64,000 nt of DNA from Lysobacter sp. yr284 (GCF_900107375.1 NZ_FNPT01000003.1:186001-250000); one strand, 5' to 3'; counted from the first letter of the stretch, positions 15,544-24,790 are shown. Numbers and translations: made by a program. Notes: generated by a model from the letters alone, not told the origin.

Positions 15544-18090
15544 TCAGAACCGGTAGCCCAGTTCCAGCCAGTACGAGCGTCCGGGTTCGTACACGGTGGT
15601 GGTGGCGGTCGCGCTGCTGATCAGGTTGGAGCGGTTGGTGAGGTTCTGCGCCTCCACCCGCGCGTAGGCCTGTTGTTCGTGCGGCAGGCGCAGGGTCCAT
15701 TCCACGCTGCTGTCCCAGGTCCAGGTGTCGGGATAGGCGACTTCGTCGAGCACCGAGATGCTCTTGCCCTCGAACACTTCGCGGCCGAGCGACTGGCGCC
15801 CGCGGTAGCCGCTGCGGTAGCGCAGGAAGTTGCTCCACAGCAGCCCGATCGATTCGAACCGGGTCTGGCTGGCCAGGCGCGCGCTCCACGGCCGGTTGAA
15901 CGAGGTCGCCGGCAGTTCGTTGGCGCGCAGCAGCTTGCCCTGGTAGCGCACCCAGTCCTCGAGGGCTTCGGTGTAGGCGGTTTCGTAGTCGCTGTAGTTG
16001 CGGCGCACGTCGGTGTAGTCCAGCGCGGCCTCGGCGGTGGTGGTCACGCTGCCCCAGCGCAGCGGCCGGGTCGGCGACGCGCTGGCGGTGTAGGTCTGGC
16101 TGCGGCTGCGGCCGCGGTTGGTATAGCGGTTGACGCGGGTGTCGTAGAAGCCGCTGTCGTCGAGGTTGAGCACGGTCTCGCGCAGCACTTCGTCGCGGTT
16201 CTCGCGGCGCACGTACTTCAGGCTCAGGTCCAATCCGGCCCAGCGCTGGTTCCAGCCCAGCGCCAGTTCGTCGCTGTAGGGCACGCGCAAGCGGTCGAAG
16301 CGGTAATCGGCGGGCGAGGTGCGCACGTCGCGCCAGACCAGGTCGGCGCCGCGCCGCTGTTCCAGCTGCAGGCGTTCGCGGCCCTCGCGCAGTTTGTAGG
16401 CGAACAGGTTGCGGCCGTAGTAGCGGTTGACGCCGGCGGTGAGCAGGGTGTCGCGGTCGCCGAACACGTCCCAGGAGGTCGCCAGGCGCGGGGCGACGGT
16501 GGTGCGGCCCATCAGGCTGTCGCCGTCCACGCGCACGCCCGGACGCAGGCTCCAGCGGCCCAGGCGGATGTCGTCCTGGGCGAACAGCGCCCACTCGCGG
16601 TTGTCGACGCTGAATGCGCCCTCGCGATAGACGTTGCGGCGGGTGAAGTACTGGCCGCGGCCCTTGATCACGCCGCTGCCGGTGGCGTCCACCGGCGCCA
16701 GCGAGCAGCCGTCGCGGTCCAGGGTGCCGTCGCGCGCGGTGCAAGTGGTGATGGCGGCCGGGCTGAGGTAGCTGTAGTGGTCGTTGAGGCGGTGGTAGTC
16801 GGCGCTGCGGTCGCGGTACTCCAGGCCGAATTGCAGGCGGTGCTCGCTGCGGCCCAGCCGCGCCGGCTCGCGGTCGAGCATCAGCTTGTAGCCGAGGTTG
16901 CGGTTGCGCTGGTCGATGTTGCCCCAGCTGCCTTCGCCGCTGAGCGTGGTCACGCCCCAGTCCATCTCGCTCGAGCGCGCCCAGGACTTCCAATAGTCGG
17001 TCTGGCTGCGGCGCGAGCTGTCCAGGTCGCTGTAGCTCAGGGTGTTGCGCCAGGTCCAGTCGCCGCGCTGGTAATTGACCCGCAGGCTGGCGACCGGGCC
17101 GCCCTGTTCCAGGTCGTAGTAGCCGTCCTTGGCGTTGACGATGAAATAGCGCTCGTCGGTGGGCGCGTAGTTGACGCTGGCGCTCAGCTCCAGGCCTTCG
17201 CCGTCGCTCCAGTCCGCGCGCAGGCTGGCGCTGGTGTTCTCGCGCACCTGCTCTTTTTCGTTCTCGTCGCTGGCGCTGTTGCGGCCGGAGGTATAGCCGC
17301 GCAACGGGATCACCGAGCGCAGCCGCGACACCGTGCCCGACAGGCCCAGGCCGTTGCGGGTGCGGCCTTCCAGGGTGGCGCGCAGTTGGTACTTGTCGTA
17401 GCGCGGCTGCAGCGATTCGGTCGAGGACTCCTCGAAGTTCTGCTGCGCCGGCGCGGCGATGTGCATCTCGTTCCAGACCGAGCGCTGCATGCGCATGACC
17501 ACGCTGCCGGAGAACGCGTCGCGCGCGCGCCGGCTCTCGGCCTCGACCACGCCGCCGTTGAAGCCGCCGTAGGAGGCCGGCACGTTGCTGTCGTAGACGG
17601 TCAGCGTGCCGATCTGGCTGGCGTCCAGGGCGATGCCCTGGGTGTGGCTGGGGACGTCGATGATGCTCGCCGGCAGGGTCGAGCCGCCGGGCGCGGTGTC
17701 GTTGTTGAAGCCGGCGCCGTCGAGCACGAACGCGTTCTGGTAGTACAGGCCGCCGTTGATGCTGATGTCGGCCGGGCGGATCTCGCCCATGTTGCGCGAG
17801 GTCGTCGCGGTTTCGTCGAACTGCACGCTGGGGTTGATCCGCAGCAAGGTGCCGATGTCGCCGTTGCCGCGGATCTGCTCGTCGATGTAGCGGCGGTCCA
17901 TGGTCATGCCTTCCTGGTACGGGAACAGGCGCTGGCCGATGACCTTGAGCGGGTCGTAGGTGTAGATCGACGGCGCCGCGGCGGCGGATGCGTCGGCGGT
18001 AGCGGAGGGCGGAGCGGCGGCGGAGCGTTCTTCGGCGTGCAGCGATCCAGCCGACAGGGCCAGGCCGATGGCCAGGGTCAGGCGATTCAT
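15544..18090 (-). CDS. TonB-dependent receptor coupled to a di-heme enzyme
   Basis: An 848-residue outer-membrane receptor with signal peptide MNRLTLAIGLALSAGSLHA. The plug spans about 50-190 (DPLKVIGQRLFPYQ, GDIGTLLRINPSVQFDE, NAFVLDGAGFNND, IGTLTVYDSNVPASYGGF); a long barrel follows and ends SYWLELGYRF with a terminal Phe. It is larger than the siderophore receptors in the window and lacks their plug signature, so its cargo is likely not a common siderophore. A Cys pair in an extracellular loop (TTCTARDGTLDRDGCS) may close a disulfide. The di-heme gene follows 5 bases after its stop. Its 5' region has an 8-bp inverted repeat and a Fur-like half-site. Confidence 0.85.
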   Translation of the reverse strand: MNRLTLAIGLALSAGSLHAEERSAAAPPSATADASAAAAPSIYTYDPLKVIGQRLFPYQEGMTMDRRYIDEQIRGNGDIGTLLRINPSVQFDETATTSRNMGEIRPADISINGGLYYQNAFVLDGAGFNNDTAPGGSTLPASIIDVPSHTQGIALDASQIGTLTVYDSNVPASYGGFNGGVVEAESRRARDAFSGSVVMRMQRSVWNEMHIAAPAQQNFEESSTESLQPRYDKYQLRATLEGRTRNGLGLSGTVSRLRSVIPLRGYTSGRNSASDENEKEQVRENTSASLRADWSDGEGLELSASVNYAPTDERYFIVNAKDGYYDLEQGGPVASLRVNYQRGDWTWRNTLSYSDLDSSRRSQTDYWKSWARSSEMDWGVTTLSGEGSWGNIDQRNRNLGYKLMLDREPARLGRSEHRLQFGLEYRDRSADYHRLNDHYSYLSPAAITTCTARDGTLDRDGCSLAPVDATGSGVIKGRGQYFTRRNVYREGAFSVDNREWALFAQDDIRLGRWSLRPGVRVDGDSLMGRTTVAPRLATSWDVFGDRDTLLTAGVNRYYGRNLFAYKLREGRERLQLEQRRGADLVWRDVRTSPADYRFDRLRVPYSDELALGWNQRWAGLDLSLKYVRRENRDEVLRETVLNLDDSGFYDTRVNRYTNRGRSRSQTYTASASPTRPLRWGSVTTTAEAALDYTDVRRNYSDYETAYTEALEDWVRYQGKLLRANELPATSFNRPWSARLASQTRFESIGLLWSNFLRYRSGYRGRQSLGREVFEGKSISVLDEVAYPDTWTWDSSVEWTLRLPHEQQAYARVEAQNLTNRSNLISSATATTTVYEPGRSYWLELGYRF

Positions 18091-18093
18091 CGA

Positions 18094-18184
18094 GTTCTCA
18101 CGGTGGAGTTGCCGGCTTCCGGTCGGAAGTCGGTGCCGCTGGCGTGAGAACTGCGAAAGCCCCTTGTTGCTCGCTGTGATTATC
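18094..18184. promoter_or_regulatory. leader of the TonB receptor: inverted repeat and Fur-like core
   Basis: An inverted repeat GTTCTCAC (18094-18101) / GTGAGAAC (18144-18151) lies directly before the receptor start. Further up, TGATTATC (18177-18184), read on the minus strand as GATAATCA, equals the core of the Fur box, but its flanks fit poorly (9 of 19 overall). Iron control is possible, not shown. Confidence 0.35.
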
Positions 18185-18254
18185 GTCTCAGTCGAAGATG
18201 AACGAGTCAACCTGTGTTCATGCGGCGACTGATCGCAACCGCCGCCGCGCAGCC

Positions 18255-19469
18255 TCAGTCGATCGGCCGCTCGAACGAGAACAGTCGCGCCAGCGGATGC
18301 GCGCGCCGCTCGATCCGCGCCCGCAGCAACTGCGCGCCGATCATGCTGTAGGTGATGCCGTTGCCGCCGTAGGCCATCGCGAACAGCACGCGCGGGCCGT
18401 GCTGCGGGTGCGGGCCGAACCAGGGCAGGCCGTCGGCGGTCTCGGCGAAGGTGCCGGCCCAGGCGAAGGCCGGCTGCAGGCGCAGGCGCGGGAAACGCTG
18501 CTGCACCTGCCGGACCAGGCGCTGCGCGCGCGATTGCACGCGGCGGTCGCGCCGCGCCGGCAGGTCGATGGCGTCGTCGCAACCGCCGACCACCAGGCGT
18601 CCGTCGCCGGTGCTGCGCAGGTACAGATACGGCCGCGCGGATTCCCACACCAGGGTCTGGCGCAAGGCCTGCAGCTCGTCCGGATCGAGCGGATCGGTGA
18701 CGAACGCATAGCTGCTGCGGTTGCGCGCCAGGCGCTGGTCGATCCAGTGCTGGCCGGCATAGCCGGCGGCGACGACGACGCGGTCGGCGCGCACGCGCAG
18801 GCCCTCGGCGGTGCGCAGCTCGACCTTGCGCGAGGTCGCGTGCAGCGCCTGGACGCGGGTGCGGTCGTAGACGCCGGCGCCGCGCCGGCGCAGGCGCGCG
18901 AGCAGGCGCGAGGTCATCCGGTAGGGATCGACCGCGGCGGCGCAGTCGCTGAGGATCGCGCCGGGCGCGCGCAGGCCGTAGTCCGCGGCCAGTTCGTCCG
19001 CTTCGAGCCAGCGCAGTTTCAGCCCGTGGCGCGCGCGCAGCGCGGCTTCCTCGCGCAACAGCGGTACGTGGCCGGCGCGGCTGGCGTAGTAGAGGCTGCG
19101 CTGGCGGCGGAAGTCGACCTCGCGCAAGCCCGCGGCGACCTCGCCCAGCCGCTCCACCGCCGCGGCGCAGGCGCGGTACGCCAGCGCCGCGCGGCGCTCG
19201 CCGTACCTGCGGCTGAGCTCGACCAGGTGGGTGTCGATCTCGTACTGCAGCAAGGCGGTGCTGGCCGCGGTGCTGCCCCAGGCGATGTCGCGTTGCTCCA
19301 GCACCGCCACGTCGTGGCCGTGCGCGGCCAACTCGTCGGCGATCAGCGCGCCGCTGATGCCGCCGCCGATCACCGCGACCTCGCAGTCCAGGTCCTCGCC
19401 CAGGCGCGGGAAGGCGTGCATCAGGCCGTTGCGGATCGCCCAGAACGGATAGCCGCTTTTGAGATCCAT
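18255..19469 (-). CDS. FAD-dependent oxidoreductase (DAO family)
   Basis: A 404-residue flavoprotein of the glycine/D-amino-acid oxidase superfamily. FAD-binding VAVIGGGISGALIADELAAHG at 30-50, the ribose-binding LEQRDIAWGSTAASTALLQY stretch, and the C-terminal FAD contact FAMAYGGNGITYSMIGA are all seen. It resembles the stand-alone FAD oxidoreductases often linked to amine or opine use, but no Rieske domain is attached. Substrate unknown. The start used gives MDLKSGYPFWAIRNGL, typical for this family. It is upstream of the receptor/di-heme pair on the same strand, separated by 164 bases. Confidence 0.8.
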   Translation of the reverse strand: MDLKSGYPFWAIRNGLMHAFPRLGEDLDCEVAVIGGGISGALIADELAAHGHDVAVLEQRDIAWGSTAASTALLQYEIDTHLVELSRRYGERRAALAYRACAAAVERLGEVAAGLREVDFRRQRSLYYASRAGHVPLLREEAALRARHGLKLRWLEADELAADYGLRAPGAILSDCAAAVDPYRMTSRLLARLRRRGAGVYDRTRVQALHATSRKVELRTAEGLRVRADRVVVAAGYAGQHWIDQRLARNRSSYAFVTDPLDPDELQALRQTLVWESARPYLYLRSTGDGRLVVGGCDDAIDLPARRDRRVQSRAQRLVRQVQQRFPRLRLQPAFAWAGTFAETADGLPWFGPHPQHGPRVLFAMAYGGNGITYSMIGAQLLRARIERRAHPLARLFSFERPID

Positions 19470-19625
19470 GGCGTAGCGAACGAAGGGGGGAGCGGCCAGC
19501 TAAACCGCCGCGGCGTTCACGCGAGGTGACGCGCACGCGGCGATCCGGCGGCAGGCCGCGCGCGCGCCGGCGATTCTGCGATGATCGGCGCGCGCACGCG
19601 TTGCGACGGGCGCAGGAGGACACCG

Positions 19626-20255
19626 ATGAAACTGCTGCTGGCCGGCGCGACCGGATTGGTCGGACGCCATGCGCTGCGGCTGGCGCTAGCCGATCCGGCG
19701 ATCGAGCAGGTGATCGCGCCGACGCGCAGCGCGTTGCCGCCGCATCCGCGGCTGCAGGCGCCGCAGGTGGACTGGGACGCGTTGCCGGCCGATGCGCCGT
19801 GGTGGCGGGTCGATGCGGTGGTCTGCGCGCTCGGCACCACGATGCGCGCGGCCGGTTCGCGCGAGGCCTTCCGCAAGGTCGACTTCGATTACCCGCTGGC
19901 GCTCGCGCGCGCCGCGCACCGCGCCGGCGCGCGCGCCTATGCGCTCAATTCCGCGCTCGGCGCCGACGCCGGCTCGCGCGTGTTCTACAACCGGGTCAAG
20001 GGCGAGCTGGAGCAGGCGCTGGCCGGCGTCGGCTTCGACTCGCTGACCTATGTGCGCCCGGGGCTGATCGGCGGCGAGCGGCAGCAGTCGCGTCCCGGCG
20101 AGGCCGCCGCGACCGTGCTGCTGCGCGCGCTCGGGCCGGCGCTGCCGCGGCGCTGGCGGATCAATCCCGCCCCGCGCATCGCCCAGGCCTTGCTCGATGC
20201 GGCGCTGGGCGCGGCGCCCGGCGTGCACGCGATCGGCTCCGAACGCTTGATTTGA
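19626..20255 (+). CDS. NAD(P)-binding Rossmann oxidoreductase (atypical SDR)
   Basis: A 209-residue protein of the atypical short-chain dehydrogenase group (TIP30/HTATIP2-like). Nucleotide-binding LLLAGATGLVGRHALRLAL is at the N-terminus; the VCALGTT strand and the YNRVKGELEQAL helix (Tyr and Lys as in SDR active sites) follow. GGAGGA is 6 bases before the ATG. Substrate unknown. A flavin-reductase-like gene follows 74 bases downstream and may share the transcript. Confidence 0.75.
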   Translation: MKLLLAGATGLVGRHALRLALADPAIEQVIAPTRSALPPHPRLQAPQVDWDALPADAPWWRVDAVVCALGTTMRAAGSREAFRKVDFDYPLALARAAHRAGARAYALNSALGADAGSRVFYNRVKGELEQALAGVGFDSLTYVRPGLIGGERQQSRPGEAAATVLLRALGPALPRRWRINPAPRIAQALLDAALGAAPGVHAIGSERLI

Positions 20256-20329
20256 GCGCGCGCCGCTCCGATCCTGCGTGGTCCGGCGCGCGCCGGCCCG
20301 ATCCGTCCGACAGCCAACGCGGAGCCCGC

Positions 20330-20920
20330 ATGTCCCCCATCCTCGCACCGGTCGCCCTGGCCAAGGCCTCGCGCCTGATCAACCACGGCCCGACCGTGCT
20401 GGTCTCGGCCCGCCACGGCGGCGTCGACAACGTTATGGCCGCGGCCTGGGCCTGCGCGCTGGACTACGACCCGCCCAAGCTGACCGTGGTGATCGACAAG
20501 GCCACCCGCACGCGCGGCCTGATCGAGCGCAGCGGCGCGTTCGCGGTGCAGGTGCCGACCGCGGCGCAGGCGGCGATGACCCACCGCGTCGGCACCCACA
20601 GTGGCTCGGACGAGCCCGACAAGCTGGCCCGCGCCGGCGTCGGCCTGTTCGCCATCGACGGCCACGATTTGCCGTTCGTGGCCGGTTGCTCGGCGTGGAT
20701 GGCCTGCCGGCTGATTCGCGAACCGCACAACCAGGACACCTACGATCTGTTCATCGGCGAGATCGTCGGCGCCTGGTCCGATCCGCGCGCGTTCGCCGAC
20801 GGGCACTGGCGCTTCGAGCACGCCGATCCCGCATTGCGCAGCCTGCACTACATCGCCGGCGGGCACTTCTACGCGATCGGCGAGGCGATCGACGTGGCCG
20901 CCGAGGACGCGCCGGGCTGA
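20330..20920 (+). CDS. flavin reductase-like FMN-binding split-barrel protein
   Basis: A 196-residue protein of the flavin reductase-like family, which binds FMN and reduces free flavin or acts as an oxygenase partner. NHGPTVLVSARHGGVDNVMAAAW and PPKLTVVIDKATRTRGLIERS are family landmarks, and the C-terminal LHYIAGGHFYAIGE segment closes the barrel. No monooxygenase is adjacent, so it may supply reduced flavin generally. The ATG at 20330 is preceded by GGAG 6 bases upstream. Confidence 0.8.
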   Translation: MSPILAPVALAKASRLINHGPTVLVSARHGGVDNVMAAAWACALDYDPPKLTVVIDKATRTRGLIERSGAFAVQVPTAAQAAMTHRVGTHSGSDEPDKLARAGVGLFAIDGHDLPFVAGCSAWMACRLIREPHNQDTYDLFIGEIVGAWSDPRAFADGHWRFEHADPALRSLHYIAGGHFYAIGEAIDVAAEDAPG

Positions 20921-20921
20921 C

Positions 20922-20967
20922 TTGCGCGCGCGAACGCAGCGCCGGCGCGGCGATCCGCTGCGCGCAA
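20922..20967. terminator. imperfect hairpin between convergent genes
   Basis: Outer arms TTGCGC/GCGCAA and inner arms GCAGCG/CGCTGC surround a GC loop between the flavin reductase and LysR stop codons. There is no T-run. Confidence 0.35.
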
Positions 20968-21016
20968 CGGCGTTGCGGCGCGGCAGGTTCGGCCAGGCCG
21001 CCGCGGCAAGGCCGGC

Positions 21017-21913
21017 TCAGCGCGGCAACCGGCGCACCAGTTCGACGAAGTTGCGCGCCGGCGCCGAATCCAGCTCCGGCAACTGCGCCAGCGCCAGCCG
21101 CGCGATCGGCTGCAACCCGGCGATGTCGCGGTAAACGATGCCGGGCAGGGCGAAGCGGCGCATCGCCTCGGGCACGATCGCCACGCCCAGTTCGGCCGCC
21201 ACCAGCGCCAGCGACGAGGCCAACTGCGGCGCGTGCTGGCCGATGCGCGGCTCGAAACCGGCGCGGCGGCAGGCGCCGAGGATGGCTTCGTGCAGGGTCG
21301 GGCCGACGTTGCGCGGGGTCAGGATCAGCGCGTCGTCGCGCAGTTCCTCCAACCGCACCGATTTGCGCCGGCCGTCGCGCACCGCGGCATGGCCGAGCGG
21401 CAGCGCCGCGATCATCGGTTCCTCCAGCAGCGCGTGCAGCAGCACGCCCTCGTTCTCGCTGCCGTCGTGGCGCAGGAAGGCGAGGTCGAGGCTGCCGTCG
21501 CGCAGCTTGGCCGACAGATGCGCGCTGTTGCTCTCTTCCAGGGTCAGCTCGACCTCGGCATAACGGCGGCGGAACTCGCGGATGGCCTGGGTGGTGAGCG
21601 GGGTGAGGATGGCCGAGGAGGTGAAGCCCAGGCGCAGCGCGCCGGTCTCGCCGCGGGCGGCGCGCTGGGCCTGGCGCACCGCCGCGCCGGCCTGCTCGGG
21701 CAGGCTGCGCACGCGCTCGCGGAAGGCGCGGCCGGCTTCGGTGAGCTCGGCCCCATGCGGCACGCGGTGGAACAGGCGCGCGCCGATCTCGTTCTCGAGG
21801 TCGCGGATTTGCTGGCTCAGCGGCGGTTGGGCGATGCCCAGGCGCTGCGCGGCGCGGGTGAAGTTGGCTTCCTCGGCGACGGCGAGGAAGTAGCGGATGT
21901 GGCGCAGCTCCAT
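21017..21913 (-). CDS. LysR-family transcriptional regulator
   Basis: A 298-residue LysR regulator: N-terminal winged helix (MELRHIRYFLAVAEEANFTRAAQRLG and QPPLSQQIRDLENEIG, within 1-60) and an effector-binding domain (90-295). It is divergent from an MFS exporter with 106 bases between the starts, the usual layout for a regulator controlling its neighbour. Several palindromes in that gap fit LysR binding. The inducer is unknown. Confidence 0.9.
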   Translation of the reverse strand: MELRHIRYFLAVAEEANFTRAAQRLGIAQPPLSQQIRDLENEIGARLFHRVPHGAELTEAGRAFRERVRSLPEQAGAAVRQAQRAARGETGALRLGFTSSAILTPLTTQAIREFRRRYAEVELTLEESNSAHLSAKLRDGSLDLAFLRHDGSENEGVLLHALLEEPMIAALPLGHAAVRDGRRKSVRLEELRDDALILTPRNVGPTLHEAILGACRRAGFEPRIGQHAPQLASSLALVAAELGVAIVPEAMRRFALPGIVYRDIAGLQPIARLALAQLPELDSAPARNFVELVRRLPR

Positions 21914-21946
21914 GGCGGCCTCCGGATCGGCGCGGCGTGCCGCCGT

Positions 21947-21997
21947 TATCCTTAAAAGATATGGATGGCTATCGTTTCATATATTGGACGAATGAAA
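21947..21997. promoter_or_regulatory. LysR-type operator region with nested palindromes
   Basis: Three perfect inverted repeats overlap in the divergent gap: TATC-N7-GATA (21947-21961), ATATG-N14-CATAT (21959-21982) and TTTCAT-N11-ATGAAA (21975-21997). The last has the N11 spacing typical of LysR sites. The region is also the AT-richest part of the gap, fitting promoters on both strands. Confidence 0.55.
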
Positions 21998-22019
21998 TCG
22001 GCGGCGCCATGCTGGCGCC

Positions 22020-23261
22020 ATGAACGCTGCTTCCGCCCTGGCCGCCGCCGCACCGTCCGAACGCGGCCTGGAGCGCGGCACCGCGGCCTATCGCCGCGCC
22101 AACCTGGCTCTGTTCCTGGCCGGCTGCTCGACCTTCTCGCTGCTGTACTGCGTGCAGCCGTTGCTGCCGGAGTTCGCCCGCGACTTCCGCCTGAGCCCGG
22201 CTTCGGCCTCGCTGGCGCTGTCGCTGAGCACCGCCGCGCTGGCGCTGGCGATCTTCGCCGCCGGCGCGCTGTCGCAACAGGTCTCGCGGCGCCGGTTGAT
22301 GTTCGGCTCGATGGCGCTGGCCGCGGCCTGCAACCTGCTGGCCGCGGTCGCGCCGAGCTGGCCCTGGCTGCTGCTGGCGCGGTTGGCCGAAGGCGCCTTG
22401 CTCGGCGGCGTGCCGGCGGTGGCGATGGCCTACCTGGCCGAGGAAATGGACCTGCGCCATCTCAGCGGCGCGATGGGCCTGTACGTGGCCGGCACCGCGT
22501 TCGGCGGAATGATGGGGCGGGTCGGCATGGGCCTGCTGGTGGAGATCGGCGACTGGCGCACGGCGATGGCGATCATCGGCGGCACCGGCCTGATGGCGGC
22601 GTTCGGCTTCGCCGCGCTGCTGCCGCCGTCGCGCCGGTTCGCGCCGCAGCCCGGCTTCGTGCTGCAGCGCCACCTGCGCGCGTGGGCCGCGCACCTGCGC
22701 CATCCGGGGCTGCTGCGGCTGTTCGCGATCGGCTTCGTGCTGACCAGCGTGTTCGTGGCCTTGTTCAACTATGTCGGTTTCCGTCTCGCCGGCGCGCCCT
22801 ACGACCTGGGCCCGGCGCAGATCAGCCTGATCTTCCTGACCTATGTATTTGGCATGTTCGCTTCGCCGCTGGCCGGGCGCCTGGCCGACCGCTTCGGCGG
22901 GCGCTGGCCGTTGGCGGCGGGGCTGGCGCTGATGGCGGTGGGCGCGCTGGCGACCCTGGCGCAATCGCTGGCGGCGATCGTGGTCGGCATCAGCCTGATC
23001 ACCTTCGGCTATTTCGTCGGCCACTCGGTCGCCAGCGCCTGGGTCGGGCGGCTGGCGCGCAGCGACAAGGGCCATGCCTCGTCGCTGTACCTGCTGTTCT
23101 ACTACTTCGGTTCCAGCATCACCGGCGCGCTCGGCGGCTGGGCCTGGCAGCACGGCGGCTGGGGCGGCGAAGTGGCCTTGACCGCGAGCCTGGCCGCGGC
23201 GGGCGTCGTGCTGGCCTTGCAGGTGGACCGCGGCGCGGCGCCGCCGGAGCCGCGCGCATGA
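22020..23261 (+). CDS. MFS transporter (YnfM-like)
   Basis: A 413-residue major facilitator with twelve predicted membrane helices. The loop-2 motif is degraded (QQVSRRRLMFGSMAL) but the mid-protein LAGRLADRFGGR motif is clear. The N-terminus (LERGTAAYRRANLALFLAGCSTFSLLYCVQPLLPEF) is typical of the YnfM/arabinose-efflux branch. Probably a drug or metabolite exporter controlled by the divergent LysR gene. Its stop overlaps the start of the next gene (ATGA), so they are translationally coupled. Confidence 0.87.
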   Translation: MNAASALAAAAPSERGLERGTAAYRRANLALFLAGCSTFSLLYCVQPLLPEFARDFRLSPASASLALSLSTAALALAIFAAGALSQQVSRRRLMFGSMALAAACNLLAAVAPSWPWLLLARLAEGALLGGVPAVAMAYLAEEMDLRHLSGAMGLYVAGTAFGGMMGRVGMGLLVEIGDWRTAMAIIGGTGLMAAFGFAALLPPSRRFAPQPGFVLQRHLRAWAAHLRHPGLLRLFAIGFVLTSVFVALFNYVGFRLAGAPYDLGPAQISLIFLTYVFGMFASPLAGRLADRFGGRWPLAAGLALMAVGALATLAQSLAAIVVGISLITFGYFVGHSVASAWVGRLARSDKGHASSLYLLFYYFGSSITGALGGWAWQHGGWGGEVALTASLAAAGVVLALQVDRGAAPPEPRA

Positions 23262-23950
23262 GCGACAAGCCCGCCTTGCTGTTGCTGCCGGGATTGCTGT
23301 GCGACGAGCGCCTGTGGCGCGAGCAGATCCGCGGCCTGGCCGACCTCGCCGACATCCAGGTGCCCGACCTGACTCAGGACGACAGCGTCGCCGGCATGGC
23401 CGCGCGGGTGCTGGCGCAGGCGCCGCCGCGCTTCGCCCTGGCCGGCCTGTCGATGGGCGGCTACGTCGCCTTCGAGATCCTGCGGCAACAGCCCCAACGC
23501 GTGAGCCGGCTGGCCTTGTTCGATACCAGCGCCGCCCCGGATTCGCCGCTGCGGGCGATGCAGCGCCGCGCCGGCCTGCGCCTGCTCGATCGCGGCCGTT
23601 TCGCCGGCGTCACCCAACAGCTGTTGCCGAGCCTGGTGCATGCGCAGCATGTCGATGGGCCGGTCGGCGCCGAGGTCCGGGCGATGGCGCAGCGGGTCGG
23701 CGCACAGGCGTACCGGCGCCAGCAGATCGCGATCCTGGAACGGCCGGATTCGCGCCCGCTGCTGGCGTCCATCGACGTGCCGACCCTGGTCGCGGTGGGC
23801 GAGGACGACCGGCTGACGCCGCCGGCCGCGGCCGAGGAGATGCACCGCGGCATCGCCGGCTCGGTGCTCGAACGCATCGCCCAATGCGGGCACCTGCCGA
23901 CGATGGAGCGGCCGCAGGTCGCCACCGCACTGTTGCGACGCTGGTTGTAG
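23258..23950 (+). CDS. alpha/beta hydrolase
   Basis: A 230-residue cytoplasmic alpha/beta hydrolase. Oxyanion-hole LLLLPGLLCDERLW, nucleophile elbow GLSMGGY (Ser near 71), acid in VAVGEDDRLTPP, and catalytic His in QCGHLPTMERP are all in place. The start overlaps the MFS stop by 4 bases (ATGA). As a partner of the exporter it may modify or break down the exported compound. Substrate unknown. Confidence 0.85.
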   Translation: MSDKPALLLLPGLLCDERLWREQIRGLADLADIQVPDLTQDDSVAGMAARVLAQAPPRFALAGLSMGGYVAFEILRQQPQRVSRLALFDTSAAPDSPLRAMQRRAGLRLLDRGRFAGVTQQLLPSLVHAQHVDGPVGAEVRAMAQRVGAQAYRRQQIAILERPDSRPLLASIDVPTLVAVGEDDRLTPPAAAEEMHRGIAGSVLERIAQCGHLPTMERPQVATALLRRWL

Positions 23951-24036
23951 CGGCCAGGCAAGTCGCGGCCGCGCCAAGGCACGCGCGCAAACCCGCGATC
24001 GCGGCGCAGCCGCGCCGAGCGAACCCATGAACGAGA

Positions 24037-24058
24037 ACGCCGGCTGCGAAGCCGGCGT
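24037..24058. terminator. stem-loop between convergent genes
   Basis: Perfect ACGCCGGC-TGCGAA-GCCGGCGT hairpin between the hydrolase and the convergent DUF2383 gene; suits a bidirectional terminator but lacks a T-run. Confidence 0.45.
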
Positions 24059-24092
24059 CCTCGTCGTCCCGCCTGGCGCGATGCGCCAGGGA

Positions 24093-24539
24093 TCAGTGCT
24101 TCATCGCGTGCTTGCGCTGGCTCATCTCGCGGTGGCTCTCGCGTACCTGCGGCATCAGCCGTTCCACCGCCGCGCGCGCGGACGGCGCGACGTTGGGATC
24201 GCCCTGGACCTCGTTGAACGCCTTGAGCAGGCGATCCTCGGATTCCTCCAACTCGGCCACGTAGCCGTAGCGGGTGTCGCCGAGCGCGGCGCGCACGCGG
24301 CCGTAGACTTCCTGCATGGTGCCGACGAAGGTGCCGCTCTCGGCCGGCTTGCCGCCGGCGGCGGCGACTTCGGCGCTGAGCTGGGACACGATCGCGCCCT
24401 TGGCGGTGGACATGCGCAGGAACGCGCCGGCCAGTTCGGTGTCGCCGACCTTCTTGGCCGCTTCGGAATAGAAATGCTCGCCGTCGCGGGCGATCTGGAT
24501 CAGGTCGTTGAGGCTGTGCTCGGTCTTCTTGTCGGTCAT
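24093..24539 (-). CDS. PA2169-family four-helix-bundle protein (DUF2383)
   Basis: A 148-residue all-helical protein of the DUF2383/PA2169 family, ferritin-like bundles found in stress or stationary-phase contexts. HSLNDLIQIARDGEHFYSEAAKKV at the N-terminus and EESEDRLLKAFNEVQ later carry Glu/His residues at heptad positions that could bind metal. A GGAG ribosome site precedes the ATG. It is a lone gene; the role is known only at family level. Confidence 0.8.
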   Translation of the reverse strand: MTDKKTEHSLNDLIQIARDGEHFYSEAAKKVGDTELAGAFLRMSTAKGAIVSQLSAEVAAAGGKPAESGTFVGTMQEVYGRVRAALGDTRYGYVAELEESEDRLLKAFNEVQGDPNVAPSARAAVERLMPQVRESHREMSQRKHAMKH

Positions 24540-24790
24540 TGCCGTCTCCTGGATGACGATGGGGAAGGTAGGCCGACGCTGCGCGCATCGGTTGACCCGA
24601 CTATCGCGGCCTCGCCATTAAACAGCCGTGACCTGCGGGTGAGGACGGCGCGGACGCAATCGCCTCGCGCTCACCGCGCGCTAACGCGTTGTTTACCGCG
24701 CATCGACTTGGCTGCACGGGCGGCGCGCATCACCGGCGGATTACGCGTCGCCGGTTACACGTAATGAAAAGGACCGAAAGGAACCGACGC

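Noticed and set aside
15433-18147. Plus-strand open frame of about 900 codons opposite the second TonB receptor
   Set aside because: No motif or ribosome site; the minus-strand receptor with signal peptide and terminal Phe explains the region.
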